Below are positions 54,691 through 63,176 of a stretch of DNA of 64,000 nucleotides, piece after piece. This stretch comes from Bacteroidia bacterium (GTDB lineage Bacteria > Bacteroidota > Bacteroidia > B-17B0 > Aurantibacillaceae). Position numbers and translations under genes: made by a program. The notes below the pieces were generated by a model. It had not been told where the DNA came from and did no database searches. It saw only the letters and a list, made by a program, of their open reading frames with translations. The DNA is taken from positions 46,733 through 110,732 of the forward strand of contig JAEUTN010000016.1 in NCBI GenBank assembly GCA_016787895.1, read 5' to 3'. Each line of letters starts with the position of its first letter. The first letter of the stretch is position 1.

Positions 54691-56646
54691 ATGGAAATTG
54701 TAAAAGGTTCAGGATTTGTTCCCGGCGAATTGCTGGCAAAAATCAATTCACCGGCCGACCTGAAAGGTCTTGATCAAACACAGTTGCAACAATTGTGTGA
54801 TGAACTGAGACAATACATCATCGACTTGGTTTCGGTTAAGGGCGGGCACTTTGGGGCATCTTTGGGTGTGGTGGAATTAACCGTGGCCCTTCATCATGTG
54901 TTTAACACTCCTTACGACCAATTGGTATGGGATGTAGGTCATCAGGCTTATGGCCACAAAATCCTTACCGGCCGTCGCGATGTGTTTCACACCAACCGTG
55001 TTTACAAAGGCATCAGTGGTTTTCCCAAACGCAGCGAAAGCGTTTACGATACCTTCGGAGTTGGCCACTCCTCTACCTCTATTTCAGCGGCTTTGGGTAT
55101 GGCCGTTGCCAGCCGTTACCTTAACCAAAAAGACAAACACCACATAGCCGTGATTGGCGATGGAGCCATGACAGCGGGTTTAGCTTTTGAAGGATTAAAT
55201 CACGCCGGCGTGGAAAACGCCAACTTACTGGTGGTGTTGAACGACAATTGCATGAGCATCGACCCCAATGTGGGAGCTCTAAAAGAATATTTAACCGACA
55301 TTACCACGTCGCACACCTACAATAAAGCCAAAGACAAGATTTGGGAATTGCTCGGTAAAATCAGCAAGTTTGGTCCCAATGCCCAGGAAATAGCGAGCAA
55401 AGTAGAAAACGCCTTTAAAACCACCCTGCTCAAACAAAGTAATTTATTTGAATCCCTTAAGTTCCGGTACTTCGGTCCGGTGGATGGGCACGATGTTCAC
55501 CGTTTGACTCAGGTGCTGGCGGACTTAAAAGACATACCCGGACCTAAACTTTTGCATGTGCTTACCAAAAAAGGTAAGGGTTATAAGTTCAGTGAAGAGG
55601 GCAACGAAACGGTTTGGCATTCTCCGGGTTTGTTTAATAAAGATACAGGTGAAATCATTAAAGTGGTTCCTCCTACCCCTCAGCCACCCAAGTACCAGGA
55701 TGTGTTTGGGCATACCATGGTAGAGCTGGCGGAAAAAAATCCTAAAATTGTGGGCATTACTCCGGCGATGCCAAGCGGTTGTTCGCTCAACATCATGATG
55801 AAAGCCATGCCGGATAGGGCCTTTGATGTGGGGATTGCCGAACAACACGCCGTGACCTTCAGTGCCGGCTTAGCCACACAAGGTTTGGTGCCATACTGCA
55901 ACATTTATTCTTCCTTTATGCAAAGGGCCTACGACCAGGTGGTGCACGATGTAGCTCTTCAAAAGTTAAAAGTTATTTTTTGCCTCGACCGTGGAGGTTT
56001 GGCAGGCGCCGACGGACCCACTCACCATGGTGCCTACGACCTGGCCTATTTCAGAAGTATTCCCAACATGATTGTCAGCGCTCCAATGAATGAGGAGGAA
56101 TTGCGCAACCTCATGTACACGGCTCAGTTGGAAGAAACGCCGGCTTGTTTCAGCATTCGTTACCCAAGAGGACAGGGTGTGATGGTGAACTGGAAAACCC
56201 CATTCAAAAAAATTGAAATTGGCAAAGGCCGTAAAATTAAAGACGGTAAAGAACTCGCCATACTTTCGATTGGCCATCCGGGCAACCTGGTGACAAAAGC
56301 CCTCGAACAATTGAAAGAACAAGGCATTGATGCCGCACATTATGATATGCGTTTTGTAAAACCCCTCGACGAGGCCATGCTGCACGAGGTGTTTAGCAAA
56401 TACCAAAAAATAATTACCGTGGAGGATGGCTGTATCATGGGTGGAATGGGCTCAGCAGTTCTGGAATTTATGGCCGACCATGGCTACAGCGCTAAGCTCA
56501 CCCGTTTGGGTATTCCTGATCAATTTATTGAACATGGAGAACAATCCGAACTTTACGAAGAATGCGGCTTCTCTCCCAATCAGATAGCCACAAGCGCAGT
56601 GCATTTGATTAAGGACCAAAACAATAAACTCAGCCAGAGCGCGTAA
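54691..56646 (+). CDS. dxs: 1-deoxy-D-xylulose-5-phosphate synthase
   Basis: First enzyme of the MEP isoprenoid pathway; condenses pyruvate and glyceraldehyde 3-phosphate using ThDP. 651 residues. GGHFGASLGVVELTVALHHV and WDVGHQAYGHKILTGRR form the N-terminal ThDP domain; the metal/ThDP motif begins GDGAMTAGLAFEGLNHAG and ends NDNCMSI; the pyrimidine domain has VGIAEQHAVTFSAGLATQ with the catalytic Glu, and HDVALQKLKVIFCLDRGGLAGADG. Length and motifs are standard. The next gene starts at the base after the stop codon. Confidence 0.97.
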   Translation: MEIVKGSGFVPGELLAKINSPADLKGLDQTQLQQLCDELRQYIIDLVSVKGGHFGASLGVVELTVALHHVFNTPYDQLVWDVGHQAYGHKILTGRRDVFHTNRVYKGISGFPKRSESVYDTFGVGHSSTSISAALGMAVASRYLNQKDKHHIAVIGDGAMTAGLAFEGLNHAGVENANLLVVLNDNCMSIDPNVGALKEYLTDITTSHTYNKAKDKIWELLGKISKFGPNAQEIASKVENAFKTTLLKQSNLFESLKFRYFGPVDGHDVHRLTQVLADLKDIPGPKLLHVLTKKGKGYKFSEEGNETVWHSPGLFNKDTGEIIKVVPPTPQPPKYQDVFGHTMVELAEKNPKIVGITPAMPSGCSLNIMMKAMPDRAFDVGIAEQHAVTFSAGLATQGLVPYCNIYSSFMQRAYDQVVHDVALQKLKVIFCLDRGGLAGADGPTHHGAYDLAYFRSIPNMIVSAPMNEEELRNLMYTAQLEETPACFSIRYPRGQGVMVNWKTPFKKIEIGKGRKIKDGKELAILSIGHPGNLVTKALEQLKEQGIDAAHYDMRFVKPLDEAMLHEVFSKYQKIITVEDGCIMGGMGSAVLEFMADHGYSAKLTRLGIPDQFIEHGEQSELYEECGFSPNQIATSAVHLIKDQNNKLSQSA

Positions 56647-57039
56647 ATGGACAAGTTCAAAATATCTGTAAAATTGCATTGCCCGGTTAAGGATGTGTTT
56701 ACAGGTTGGTTGAACGACAAAGTTCATTCTGAATTTTCGGGAGGAGCCCAAGCCAAAATCGACCCGAAAGAGGGCGGAAAATTCAGTGTTTGGGATGGGT
56801 ATATCACCGGCACCAATATTGAGATTTTTCCTTATAAACGCATAGTTCAAAAATGGCGTTCCTCCCAATTTGCCGATACCGACGAAGATTCATTGCTTGA
56901 ATTATTTTTTACTTACAAGGACGATTATACTCTGATTACCATCACACACAGCAACCTCCCCGATGGATTTGAGGACAAATACAAAAAAGGCTGGAAAGAC
57001 AATTATTTAAAGTACATGAAGAAGTACTTTGAGAAGTAA
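56647..57039 (+). CDS. SRPBCC/AHSA1-like START-domain protein
   Basis: 130 residues forming a single SRPBCC fold: MDKFKISVKLHCPVKDVF, WLNDKVHSEFSGGAQAKID, GGKFSVWDGYITGTNIEIFP and the C-terminal helix with GWKDNYLKYMKKYF. The AHSA1 branch includes Hsp90 co-chaperone-like proteins and ligand binders; single-domain bacterial members mostly lack a known role. The ATG directly follows the dxs stop codon, so it is co-transcribed. Confidence 0.87.
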   Translation: MDKFKISVKLHCPVKDVFTGWLNDKVHSEFSGGAQAKIDPKEGGKFSVWDGYITGTNIEIFPYKRIVQKWRSSQFADTDEDSLLELFFTYKDDYTLITITHSNLPDGFEDKYKKGWKDNYLKYMKKYFEK

Positions 57040-57091
57040 ACAACTGGAGTTGATCCGGTATCTGATTTTTTAATAAGATCTTTTCGGTTTC

Positions 57092-57385
57092 TTAGAACTT
57101 TTTCCTTAAGGGATTTTGTCTTGTATCCCAAAACGTTATCAAATCTATTCTGTCAGGATAAACTTTATAAATAAGTAAGTTATGTGGTGTAACAAGAGCT
57201 TCGCGTACGTTCCGTTTATTTGTTTTTCTGAACATGAAGGGGTGTTCGGAAATGTAAGCGATAACACTGAACGTACTGGTAACGAAATTTCGAATTTCTT
57301 TCTCCGTCCAATTCTCAAGTAGGTAAGCAATTACCTTTTCAAAGGTGGCTTCCGCTTCAGGAGTCCAGATTATTTGTTTAGCCAT
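57092..57385 (-). CDS. RelE/ParE family toxin
   Basis: 97 residues with the ParE/RelE layout: MAKQIIWTPEAEATFEKVIAYL, a central helix TEKEIRNFVTSTFSVI, then HPFMFRKTNKRNVREALV and the basic C-terminal strands (LLIYKVYPDRIDLITFWDTR). Such toxins cut ribosome-bound mRNA or block gyrase; the sequence does not decide between them, although the ILITFWDTRQNP-type end is like ParE/RelE plasmid-stabilisation proteins. It overlaps the antitoxin gene by 16 bases and lies downstream of it, the usual order. Confidence 0.85.
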   Translation of the reverse strand: MAKQIIWTPEAEATFEKVIAYLLENWTEKEIRNFVTSTFSVIAYISEHPFMFRKTNKRNVREALVTPHNLLIYKVYPDRIDLITFWDTRQNPLRKKF

Positions 57386-57603
57386 TTTTTATGCTTCTGC
57401 ATAACTTCCGAATGAGGACGTCCCTCTCCCATTCTGGATTGCTTCAATCCTTTTGCAACTGAAACCTTTACGCTTTCAGGCAGTTCTTCAAACCAATTGT
57501 TAGGCTGACTCTCAAAGATAGCAGTGATATATCCAATAATCTCCTTACTTTCAGTGTTAAGGATTCTCTTAGCCAGTGAGGCTTTTGCGTTTGTGAGATT
57601 CAT
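57370..57603 (-). CDS. Antitoxin partner of the RelE/ParE toxin
   Basis: 77 residues from ATG 57603 (MNLTNAKASLAKRILNT); an upstream in-frame start at 57624 adds seven residues without improving the fit. Helical, with WFEELPESVKVSVAKGLKQSRMGEGRPHSEVMQKHKKWL, a form common in antitoxins of Bacteroidota RelE/ParE pairs, where the C-terminal arm wraps the toxin. It lacks a clear ribbon-helix-helix or HTH signature. A stand-alone chromosomal module in a minus-strand insertion between the dxs unit and gldB. Confidence 0.8.
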   Translation of the reverse strand: MNLTNAKASLAKRILNTESKEIIGYITAIFESQPNNWFEELPESVKVSVAKGLKQSRMGEGRPHSEVMQKHKKWLNK

Positions 57604-57696
57604 TTGGGCTTTTCGCTTTATCAAATTTACAAAATTCCTTTGATTTTTTTATTCAGGCAAACCGCCACGCTCCATTAACTCAAAATTGAGGAACAG

Positions 57697-58707
57697 TTAA
57701 GGCCTATACCTGCTTTTATTCAGAATCTTGCTCGCCGATTTCTCCAGAATCAATTCCTCAAGACTTACTGTTTTGTTGTGTTTCATATACGCTTTCACAA
57801 TCTGCCAACCTACCCACATAGCTATGCGTGGAGGGCACTCTTTGCTGATGCTGCCGGTAAAGGGTCCGTCGCTGGTGAGTTCGCGAAGCAATTCGAGGTC
57901 GTTTTCGTATAAACGGTTTTTCTCGGCAAAATATCCCCAGAGTTTTTTCTCGTAAGTTGTGCAGTACTGCAGTTGTTTTCCGGTGTATCCAATAATCAGG
58001 CTATCTTCACTTTCAGGCAACAAGGCATTTACGGCGTAAAACAATTTGCCGTAAAAAAGGCAATGGTTCAGTAATGTGTTTTCGCCCTCCGAATTGTCGA
58101 ACTCGGTGAGCAGCCAGCCCCTGGCTACATCGGGCAAAATATAATCGGCGCTCATTTTTTTCACCTGGTAGTTGGGGTAAGCGAGCATTTTATAATACTG
58201 GGAATTTTCGCCCAGGTACATATCCAAGCCAATTAAAAAGCTTCGGTCAACATAGGCAAACGCATAATTCCACCCGGTTTGGCAAAACACCACTTGTTCA
58301 GGTGTTTTCCGGTTTGGGAAATGATACTTAAAGTGTTTTATGCAATCGAGCAATCGTGTTTGAAGAGATTGTATCGTTTCATCGGTAAATAGTTTGTCAA
58401 TTTCCGTATGTGCCCCGCGTATGTCCTTATCCCGGATAAAGGCTAAAAGCGCGCTTTGGTATAAACTATCTTCTGTTCCCGCAATCCTAAGTGGATTCAT
58501 GAGGTATTTTTGGTAAACCGGACCATACGATTTTTGCAGCTCAGCAGAGCGGGATTGAATATTGGATTCATTGAGTAATAACAAATCCGCATCCAGCCGT
58601 TTAAACTCCGGTTGTTTCAGATCAATGCCTGACACATCTACTTTTAATTCATTGGTACTACAGGATAGAAAAAAGAAAACGATTAGGAGGGGCAGAAGTT
58701 TTTTCAT
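57697..58707 (-). CDS. gldB: Gliding motility lipoprotein GldB
   Basis: 336 residues with lipobox FFFLSCSTN. The family motifs YLGENSQYYKML and KKMSADYILPDVARGWLLTEF (about 168-205), plus SKECPPRIAMWVGWQIVKAYM at the C-terminus, identify GldB, a lipoprotein needed for gliding in Flavobacterium and conserved in many Bacteroidota including non-gliders. It lies with a divergent barrel gene; no other gld genes are in the window. A TAAATTTA box stands four bases before the start. Confidence 0.93.
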   Translation of the reverse strand: MKKLLPLLIVFFFLSCSTNELKVDVSGIDLKQPEFKRLDADLLLLNESNIQSRSAELQKSYGPVYQKYLMNPLRIAGTEDSLYQSALLAFIRDKDIRGAHTEIDKLFTDETIQSLQTRLLDCIKHFKYHFPNRKTPEQVVFCQTGWNYAFAYVDRSFLIGLDMYLGENSQYYKMLAYPNYQVKKMSADYILPDVARGWLLTEFDNSEGENTLLNHCLFYGKLFYAVNALLPESEDSLIIGYTGKQLQYCTTYEKKLWGYFAEKNRLYENDLELLRELTSDGPFTGSISKECPPRIAMWVGWQIVKAYMKHNKTVSLEELILEKSASKILNKSRYRP

Positions 58708-58711
58708 GCAG

Positions 58712-58727
58712 TAAATTTATACATTTG
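58712..58727. promoter_or_regulatory. Back-to-back -7 boxes for gldB and the divergent barrel gene
   Basis: Minus strand TAAATTTA (58719-58712), one mismatch, ends 4 bases before the gldB start. Plus strand TACATTTG (58720-58727), exact, leads to ATG 58751. The two boxes abut, so RNA polymerase can hardly occupy both at once. Confidence 0.5.
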
Positions 58728-58750
58728 TAATACGTCAAAAATCCATTACC

Positions 58751-59671
58751 ATGAAAAGAACTCCTATTGTTTTGTTCGCTGTTTTTGTTTTGCTGAATGT
58801 TGTTACAGCTCAACCCACTCCTGAAGCTACTAAAATGAACGCCGCGTTTGAAAACAAACAGCAGGCCGGCGGTGAGGACTTTGATAAAAAATGGCGTTTT
58901 GGCCTGAGGTTTACCCCTCAATTTACCTGGTTTTCGAGCAAGGAAAAAAACCTGGAGAGCCAGGGCAGCATTTTTGGTTACGGTTTTGGTTTGCACCTTG
59001 AGTACCGTTTTTCTGAAACCGTTGGTTTAGTAACCGGTATAGGCGGGGATTTTGAAGGTGGTAAATACAAAGTAAATTACGATACCGCCAATGGTTATGC
59101 TGTGAGGTACTGGCTGAACAACGAAGCCGATTTTCAACAACCCGAAAACGGAAAGGCCGTTTCCAATTACCGAAAACAGGGCTTTACCGAATACGTTTTA
59201 AACGAAAGAATCATTAAAACCTCTTATATAACCATACCCGCTATCTTAAAAATGTCGACAAAGGAGTTAAGCGGTTTTAAATATTCAGGCATATTTGGCG
59301 GGGAAATCGGCATACGATTAAACACCCTGGCGGAGGATACCTATCATGAATCTTATACATTCGATGCCAATGGCCTTCCGGTAAAAAACAATGTAAGTTC
59401 ACAGGCGGAAATTAACATGGCCGATGATACCCCTTTGATTCCAATGCGTTTGGGTATGAATTTGGGGCTTGGTGCCGAATATCGCCTTTCAGGCAACACT
59501 TCATTTATGCTTAGCGTAAATTACTTTCATAGTTTTGTGAATGTGCTGAAACCAACCTCCGAATCCATGGTTTCGAGCATTGAACCAAATGGCTCAGTGA
59601 ATAATTATACATTTGTGAAACAGGGTATGGTAATGAGGGCTGTGAGAATCAACCTGGGCATTCTGTTTTAA
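58751..59671 (+). CDS. PorT-family outer-membrane beta-barrel protein
   Basis: 306 residues with signal peptide MKRTPIVLFAVFVLLNVVTA. Strand pattern of a PorT/outer-membrane insertion C-terminal-type barrel: WRFGLRFTPQFTWFSSKEK, FGYGFGLHLEYRFSETVGL, ITIPAILKMS, GLGAEYRLSGNTSFMLSVNY, ending in AVRINLGILF. PorT proper is a T9SS component, but this large family also contains many unassigned barrels, so no symbol is given. Divergent from gldB with a shared promoter region. Confidence 0.8.
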   Translation: MKRTPIVLFAVFVLLNVVTAQPTPEATKMNAAFENKQQAGGEDFDKKWRFGLRFTPQFTWFSSKEKNLESQGSIFGYGFGLHLEYRFSETVGLVTGIGGDFEGGKYKVNYDTANGYAVRYWLNNEADFQQPENGKAVSNYRKQGFTEYVLNERIIKTSYITIPAILKMSTKELSGFKYSGIFGGEIGIRLNTLAEDTYHESYTFDANGLPVKNNVSSQAEINMADDTPLIPMRLGMNLGLGAEYRLSGNTSFMLSVNYFHSFVNVLKPTSESMVSSIEPNGSVNNYTFVKQGMVMRAVRINLGILF

Positions 59672-59779
59672 CCTTTTTAATTTATCAAAATTGTTTGATT
59701 TTGGGTGATTTTGACCCAAAAAGGGGACTTATTTGTTAAATTTCTCTTAAAAATTCCTTTTTTTAATGCAAAATACCTT

Positions 59780-59787
59780 TACTTTTG
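59780..59787 (+). promoter_or_regulatory. -7 box of the accBC operon
   Basis: TACTTTTG, exact consensus, followed by a 24-base leader to ATG 59812, longer than at most other genes here. Confidence 0.55.
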
Positions 59788-59811
59788 AGCCACTAACTAA
59801 AACTAAAGATC

Positions 59812-60312
59812 ATGAAATTAAACGAGATTCAGGATTTAATCAAATTTGTTTCGAAGAGCGGGGTAAGTGAGGTTGAGCTCGAAACCAAGGAGATCAAATT
59901 GGTCATTAAAACCCCTAAATCGGGTTCAGGCCTTCAGGCTGCCCCGGCGGTTTATGCGGCACCGGTAGTAGCAGCTCCGGCTCCGGTGATGGCGGCACCC
60001 CAGGCACAAATACCGGCTGGCGAAAGCAAACAAGCCCCACCGGCCAGCTCAAACGGCGCCGACGAATCCAAATACCTTACGGTTAAATCGCCCATGATTG
60101 GTACGTTTTACCGTTCCGCTGGTCCTGATAAACCCCCTTTTGTGAATGTTGGCGACGAGGTAAACGTTGGCAAACCGGTTTGCATAATTGAGGCCATGAA
60201 GTTGTTCAACGAAATTGAAAGCGATGTTAAAGGCAAGATTGTAAAAGTGTTGGTGAACGATGCCTCTCCGGTGGAATACGATCAGCCTTTGTTTCTTGTT
60301 GATCCGAACTAA
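59812..60312 (+). CDS. accB: Biotin carboxyl carrier protein of acetyl-CoA carboxylase
   Basis: Carries carboxybiotin between biotin carboxylase and carboxyltransferase in malonyl-CoA synthesis. 166 residues: N-terminal helix (MKLNEIQDLIKFVSKSGVSE), an Ala/Pro-rich flexible linker (about 45-85, APVVAAPAPVMAAP), then the biotinyl domain with EAMKLFNEIE, where K130 would be biotinylated, and the thumb region KSPMIGTFYRSAGPDKPPF typical of AccB. accC follows after 74 bases. Confidence 0.96.
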   Translation: MKLNEIQDLIKFVSKSGVSEVELETKEIKLVIKTPKSGSGLQAAPAVYAAPVVAAPAPVMAAPQAQIPAGESKQAPPASSNGADESKYLTVKSPMIGTFYRSAGPDKPPFVNVGDEVNVGKPVCIIEAMKLFNEIESDVKGKIVKVLVNDASPVEYDQPLFLVDPN

Positions 60313-60386
60313 TCTAAAGCTAAACTCACTTTAGAACAGCTTGCTTTTCGGCAGGCTTACTATTAATTCATTAGATTGAAACCATC

Positions 60387-61727
60387 ATGTTCAAAAAAAT
60401 ACTGATTGCCAACCGGGGCGAAATTGCGTTAAGGGTCATTCGTACCTGTCGTGAAATGGGCATTAAAACCGTGGCTGTGTATTCCACTGCCGATAAAGAT
60501 TCCCTGCACGTTAAATTCGCCGACGAGGCCGTGTGTATCGGACCTCCGCCCAGCCGCGAGTCATACTTAAGCATGTCTAACATTATTGCGGCGGCTGAAA
60601 TTACCAATGCCGATGCCATTCACCCAGGCTATGGTTTTTTAAGTGAGAACGCCAAGTTTTCGGAAGTGTGTCGCCAGAACAAAATCAAATTTATTGGTGC
60701 CTCTCCTGAGATGATCAATAAAATGGGCGATAAAAGCAATGCCAAAGCCACCATGATTGCAGCCGGAGTACCTTGTGTGCCGGGCTCTGCCGGACTGTTG
60801 GAAAGCGCCGAAGAAGGCATGCGTTTGGCCAAGGACATTAAATACCCCGTAATTATTAAAGCCACCGCAGGTGGAGGCGGAAAAGGCATGCGCATCATCT
60901 GGAAAGAAGAAGATTTTCAGGCTGCCTGGGACAGCGCCACACATGAAGCTTCCGCCGCATTTGGCAACGGGGCCATGTACATGGAAAAATACATTGAAGA
61001 ACCTCGTCACATTGAAATTCAAATTGTGGGCGACCAGTACGGTAAAGCCTGTCATTTAAGTGAACGCGATTGCAGCATTCAGCGTCGCCACCAAAAACTG
61101 GTGGAAGAAACCCCAAGTCCTTTCATGACGCCCGAGTTGCGGGATGCCATGGGTGAAGCCGCGGTAAAAGCCGCCCTTTCCATCAATTACGAAGGCGTAG
61201 GTACGGTTGAATTTTTAGTGGACAAACACCGTAACTTTTATTTTATGGAGATGAACACCCGTATTCAGGTGGAGCATCCCATTACCGAGGAGGTGATCAA
61301 TTACGATTTGATTCGCGAGCAAATTTTAGTAGCGGCCGGCGTACCTATTTCCGGTAAAAACTACTACCCTCAATTGCATGCCATTGAGTGCCGTATCAAC
61401 GCTGAAGATCCTTTCAGAAATTTTGCGCCTTCTCCCGGCATGATTACTACCCTGCACACTCCGGGAGGGCACGGCATACGTGTAGATTCGCACGTGTACA
61501 GTGGGTACCGCATTCCACCCAATTACGACAGCATGGTGGGCAAACTTATTACCGTAGCGCAAACCCGTGAGGAGGCCATTGCCAAAATGCACAGGGCTTT
61601 GAGCGAGTACGTGATTGAAGGAGTAAAAACCACCATTCCTTTTCACATTAAATTAATGCAAAACGAAGACTTTAAAGCCGGCAACTACACCACCAAGTTT
61701 ATGGAAACCTGGGATTTTAAAGCCTGA
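60387..61727 (+). CDS. accC: Biotin carboxylase subunit of acetyl-CoA carboxylase
   Basis: ATP-dependent carboxylation of the biotin on AccB. 446 residues, standard for Acc[32 protein letters not shown], the ATP-grasp glycine loop [26 protein letters not shown], catalytic [18 protein letters not shown], and the C-terminal domain with [16 protein letters not shown]. Ends with an intrinsic terminator after which the cassette array begins. Confidence 0.97.
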   Translation: MFKKILIANRGEIALRVIRTCREMGIKTVAVYSTADKDSLHVKFADEAVCIGPPPSRESYLSMSNIIAAAEITNADAIHPGYGFLSENAKFSEVCRQNKIKFIGASPEMINKMGDKSNAKATMIAAGVPCVPGSAGLLESAEEGMRLAKDIKYPVIIKATAGGGGKGMRIIWKEEDFQAAWDSATHEASAAFGNGAMYMEKYIEEPRHIEIQIVGDQYGKACHLSERDCSIQRRHQKLVEETPSPFMTPELRDAMGEAAVKAALSINYEGVGTVEFLVDKHRNFYFMEMNTRIQVEHPITEEVINYDLIREQILVAAGVPISGKNYYPQLHAIECRINAEDPFRNFAPSPGMITTLHTPGGHGIRVDSHVYSGYRIPPNYDSMVGKLITVAQTREEAIAKMHRALSEYVIEGVKTTIPFHIKLMQNEDFKAGNYTTKFMETWDFKA

Positions 61728-61751
61728 ATTTTATAACATTAAAAAATAAAG

Positions 61752-61780
61752 ACCCATTCTCATTACAGGATGGGTTTTTT
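61752..61780 (+). terminator. Intrinsic terminator of accBC
   Basis: ACCCATTCT, loop CATTAC, AGGATGGGT with one T-G pair, then a T-run. It lies 25 bases after accC and just before the first attC-like site. Confidence 0.88.
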
Positions 61781-61812
61781 GTTGGTATACCCTTTAAAGG
61801 GAAAATTTATAT

Positions 61813-61898
61813 CTTTAACATACGCCATAAAATAGCGCCTATCCGCCACCTGTATGTTGTATATGCGCCATTTTATGGCGCATATACGCTAGTTATGC
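61813..61898 (+). repeat. First attC-like (or attI-like) recombination site, degenerate
   Basis: The R' core is GTTATGC (61892-61898). A perfect 13-bp inverted repeat GTATATGCGCCAT / ATGGCGCATATAC surrounds a TTT loop just upstream, and an additional arm CGCCATAAAATAGCGCC lies before it. The best R'' candidate is CTTTAAC (61813-61819), which departs from RYYYAAC at the first base. This site marks the left border of cassette 1; because it is next to chromosomal DNA it could be the remains of an attI or of an attC whose cassette was lost. Confidence 0.6.
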
Positions 61899-61943
61899 GT
61901 AAGGCGGCAGGACACGACTCTGCAGACCGACATCTCTTGACAA

Positions 61944-62303
61944 ATGAAATTATCCGACCAATTTAACAATGTAAAGCGGACAGCTTTAGTACTGACAGCA
62001 AAACAGCCACTCTATGACTGGGTAATAAGTATCAACCCAAAATATAAAGTTGACGCAGACGCCTTTAAAGATCCAGACGTGTACTTACTCCCGGACTTCG
62101 AGACGACAGATCAAATGGAACGTTGGTTGAAGAAAAACTTCGACTGGCTATTTTGTGAACAACTAAACAATTGGTATGTCGACGAAGACCTATGGGTACA
62201 AAATCGGACATTCAAAATGTTTAAAGAATGGTTCAGTTATTCCCTTCATCCAATGGTTTGGGACAGCGTCGAAGGACCCATTGACAAAATAGAGTATGAC
62301 TGA
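61944..62303 (+). CDS. Cassette 1 protein, unknown function
   Basis: 119 residues, soluble and acidic (MKLSDQFNNVKRTALVLTAK; LLPDFETTDQMERWLKKNFD; FKMFKEWFSYSLHPMVWD). It contains many aromatic residues and no transmembrane segment or known motif. The gene is on the plus strand, begins 51 bases inside the cassette and ends 13 bases before the R'' of the next attC, the layout of an integron cassette gene without its own promoter. I do not recognise the family. Confidence 0.75.
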   Translation: MKLSDQFNNVKRTALVLTAKQPLYDWVISINPKYKVDADAFKDPDVYLLPDFETTDQMERWLKKNFDWLFCEQLNNWYVDEDLWVQNRTFKMFKEWFSYSLHPMVWDSVEGPIDKIEYD

Positions 62304-62316
62304 CAGACCGCCCAAC

Positions 62317-62513
62317 GCATAACAGCCAACTGGCGCCACCGGGACAGAACAGCTTCTTCGCTTGCAGGCCCTGTTTAATAAAGTGGTCCGCTTCGCGGGT
62401 GGACATTGTGGCGGGCCTGCTCTCGGTGTTTTAACATCCGGACAGAATTTCTATCTTTAACATCAAGCTTGGTTTCCGCTCGCCGGCGGACGCCAGTTGG
62501 CGAAACGTTAGCT
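62317..62513 (+). repeat. attC site of cassette 1
   Basis: 197-base imperfect palindrome. R'' is GCATAAC (62317-62323) and R' GTTAGCT (62507-62513). Inner arms GCCAACTGGCG (62325-62335) and CGCCAGTTGGC (62491-62501) pair perfectly. In the centre is a second hairpin, GCAGGCCC (62364-62371) with GGGCCTGC (62413-62420), enclosing CCGC-TTC-GCGG. R'' matches the start of its own cassette (GTTATGCG...CGCATAAC) rather than the adjoining R', as attC sites do. Confidence 0.85.
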
Positions 62514-62524
62514 GCAAGGCGGAA

Positions 62525-63163
62525 ATGAAACTCATATCACATTTTATCTGTCTTTTCGTTATGACTTTACCTCTATTGGGACAACTTAGACCCAATTACG
62601 CAGAAACAAAATATTATTTTACTCAAATAGACAGTATTGCCAAATCGAACGAATCCACGTTAGACAAAGATTCTTTCTTTGTTGCCCATCAGGTTTGGTA
62701 CGTGGGGTCGTATGTTTCTATAGGCACTTCCCGAACATATAGCAACCCCTTTGAAGTACTATTTTACTATAAAAGAAATAAAGATGGTTTTATAAAAAAA
62801 ATAGACAACTTAAAAATTAGTAAAGAAAAACATTTTACATTCAAGGACTTGGAGCTGTTTCTGGAAGAGAACTTTGAACAGATGCGACAAGAAAAATTAG
62901 AATATGTTGTTAGAGACACCCTCGAAAAAAAAGTAGAAATAGATTCAGCAGGGACAAAAATAGAATCTTACACTGTTAGAGAGAATTATTTCTCTAAAGA
63001 TCATCAGCGTTTAGACCGAGTTTGGATCAGTTATAAAGGAAAGAAATTGGAATATTCATTTCCCGAAGACTACTCTGAAATTAAATCGAATCTTTTGACA
63101 AGACAATATTTGTTTCTCAATCTAATACAGCGTACCACCGACAGGGCTAGAAAAAAATTGTAG
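62525..63163 (+). CDS. Cassette 2 protein, secreted, unknown function
   Basis: 212 residues with a signal peptide (MKLISHFICLFVMTLPLLGQ). The mature part is charged, rich in Lys, Glu and aromatic residues (KYYFTQIDSIAKSNESTLDK; YSFPEDYSEIKSNLLTRQYL) with no recognised domain. The ATG is 17 bases after the cassette border, the stop 13 bases before the R'' site. It is AT-richer than neighbouring genes, in line with foreign origin. Signal-peptide-bearing proteins are common among cassette products. Confidence 0.75.
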   Translation: MKLISHFICLFVMTLPLLGQLRPNYAETKYYFTQIDSIAKSNESTLDKDSFFVAHQVWYVGSYVSIGTSRTYSNPFEVLFYYKRNKDGFIKKIDNLKISKEKHFTFKDLELFLEENFEQMRQEKLEYVVRDTLEKKVEIDSAGTKIESYTVRENYFSKDHQRLDRVWISYKGKKLEYSFPEDYSEIKSNLLTRQYLFLNLIQRTTDRARKKL

Positions 63164-63176
63164 TTATACGCCCAGC

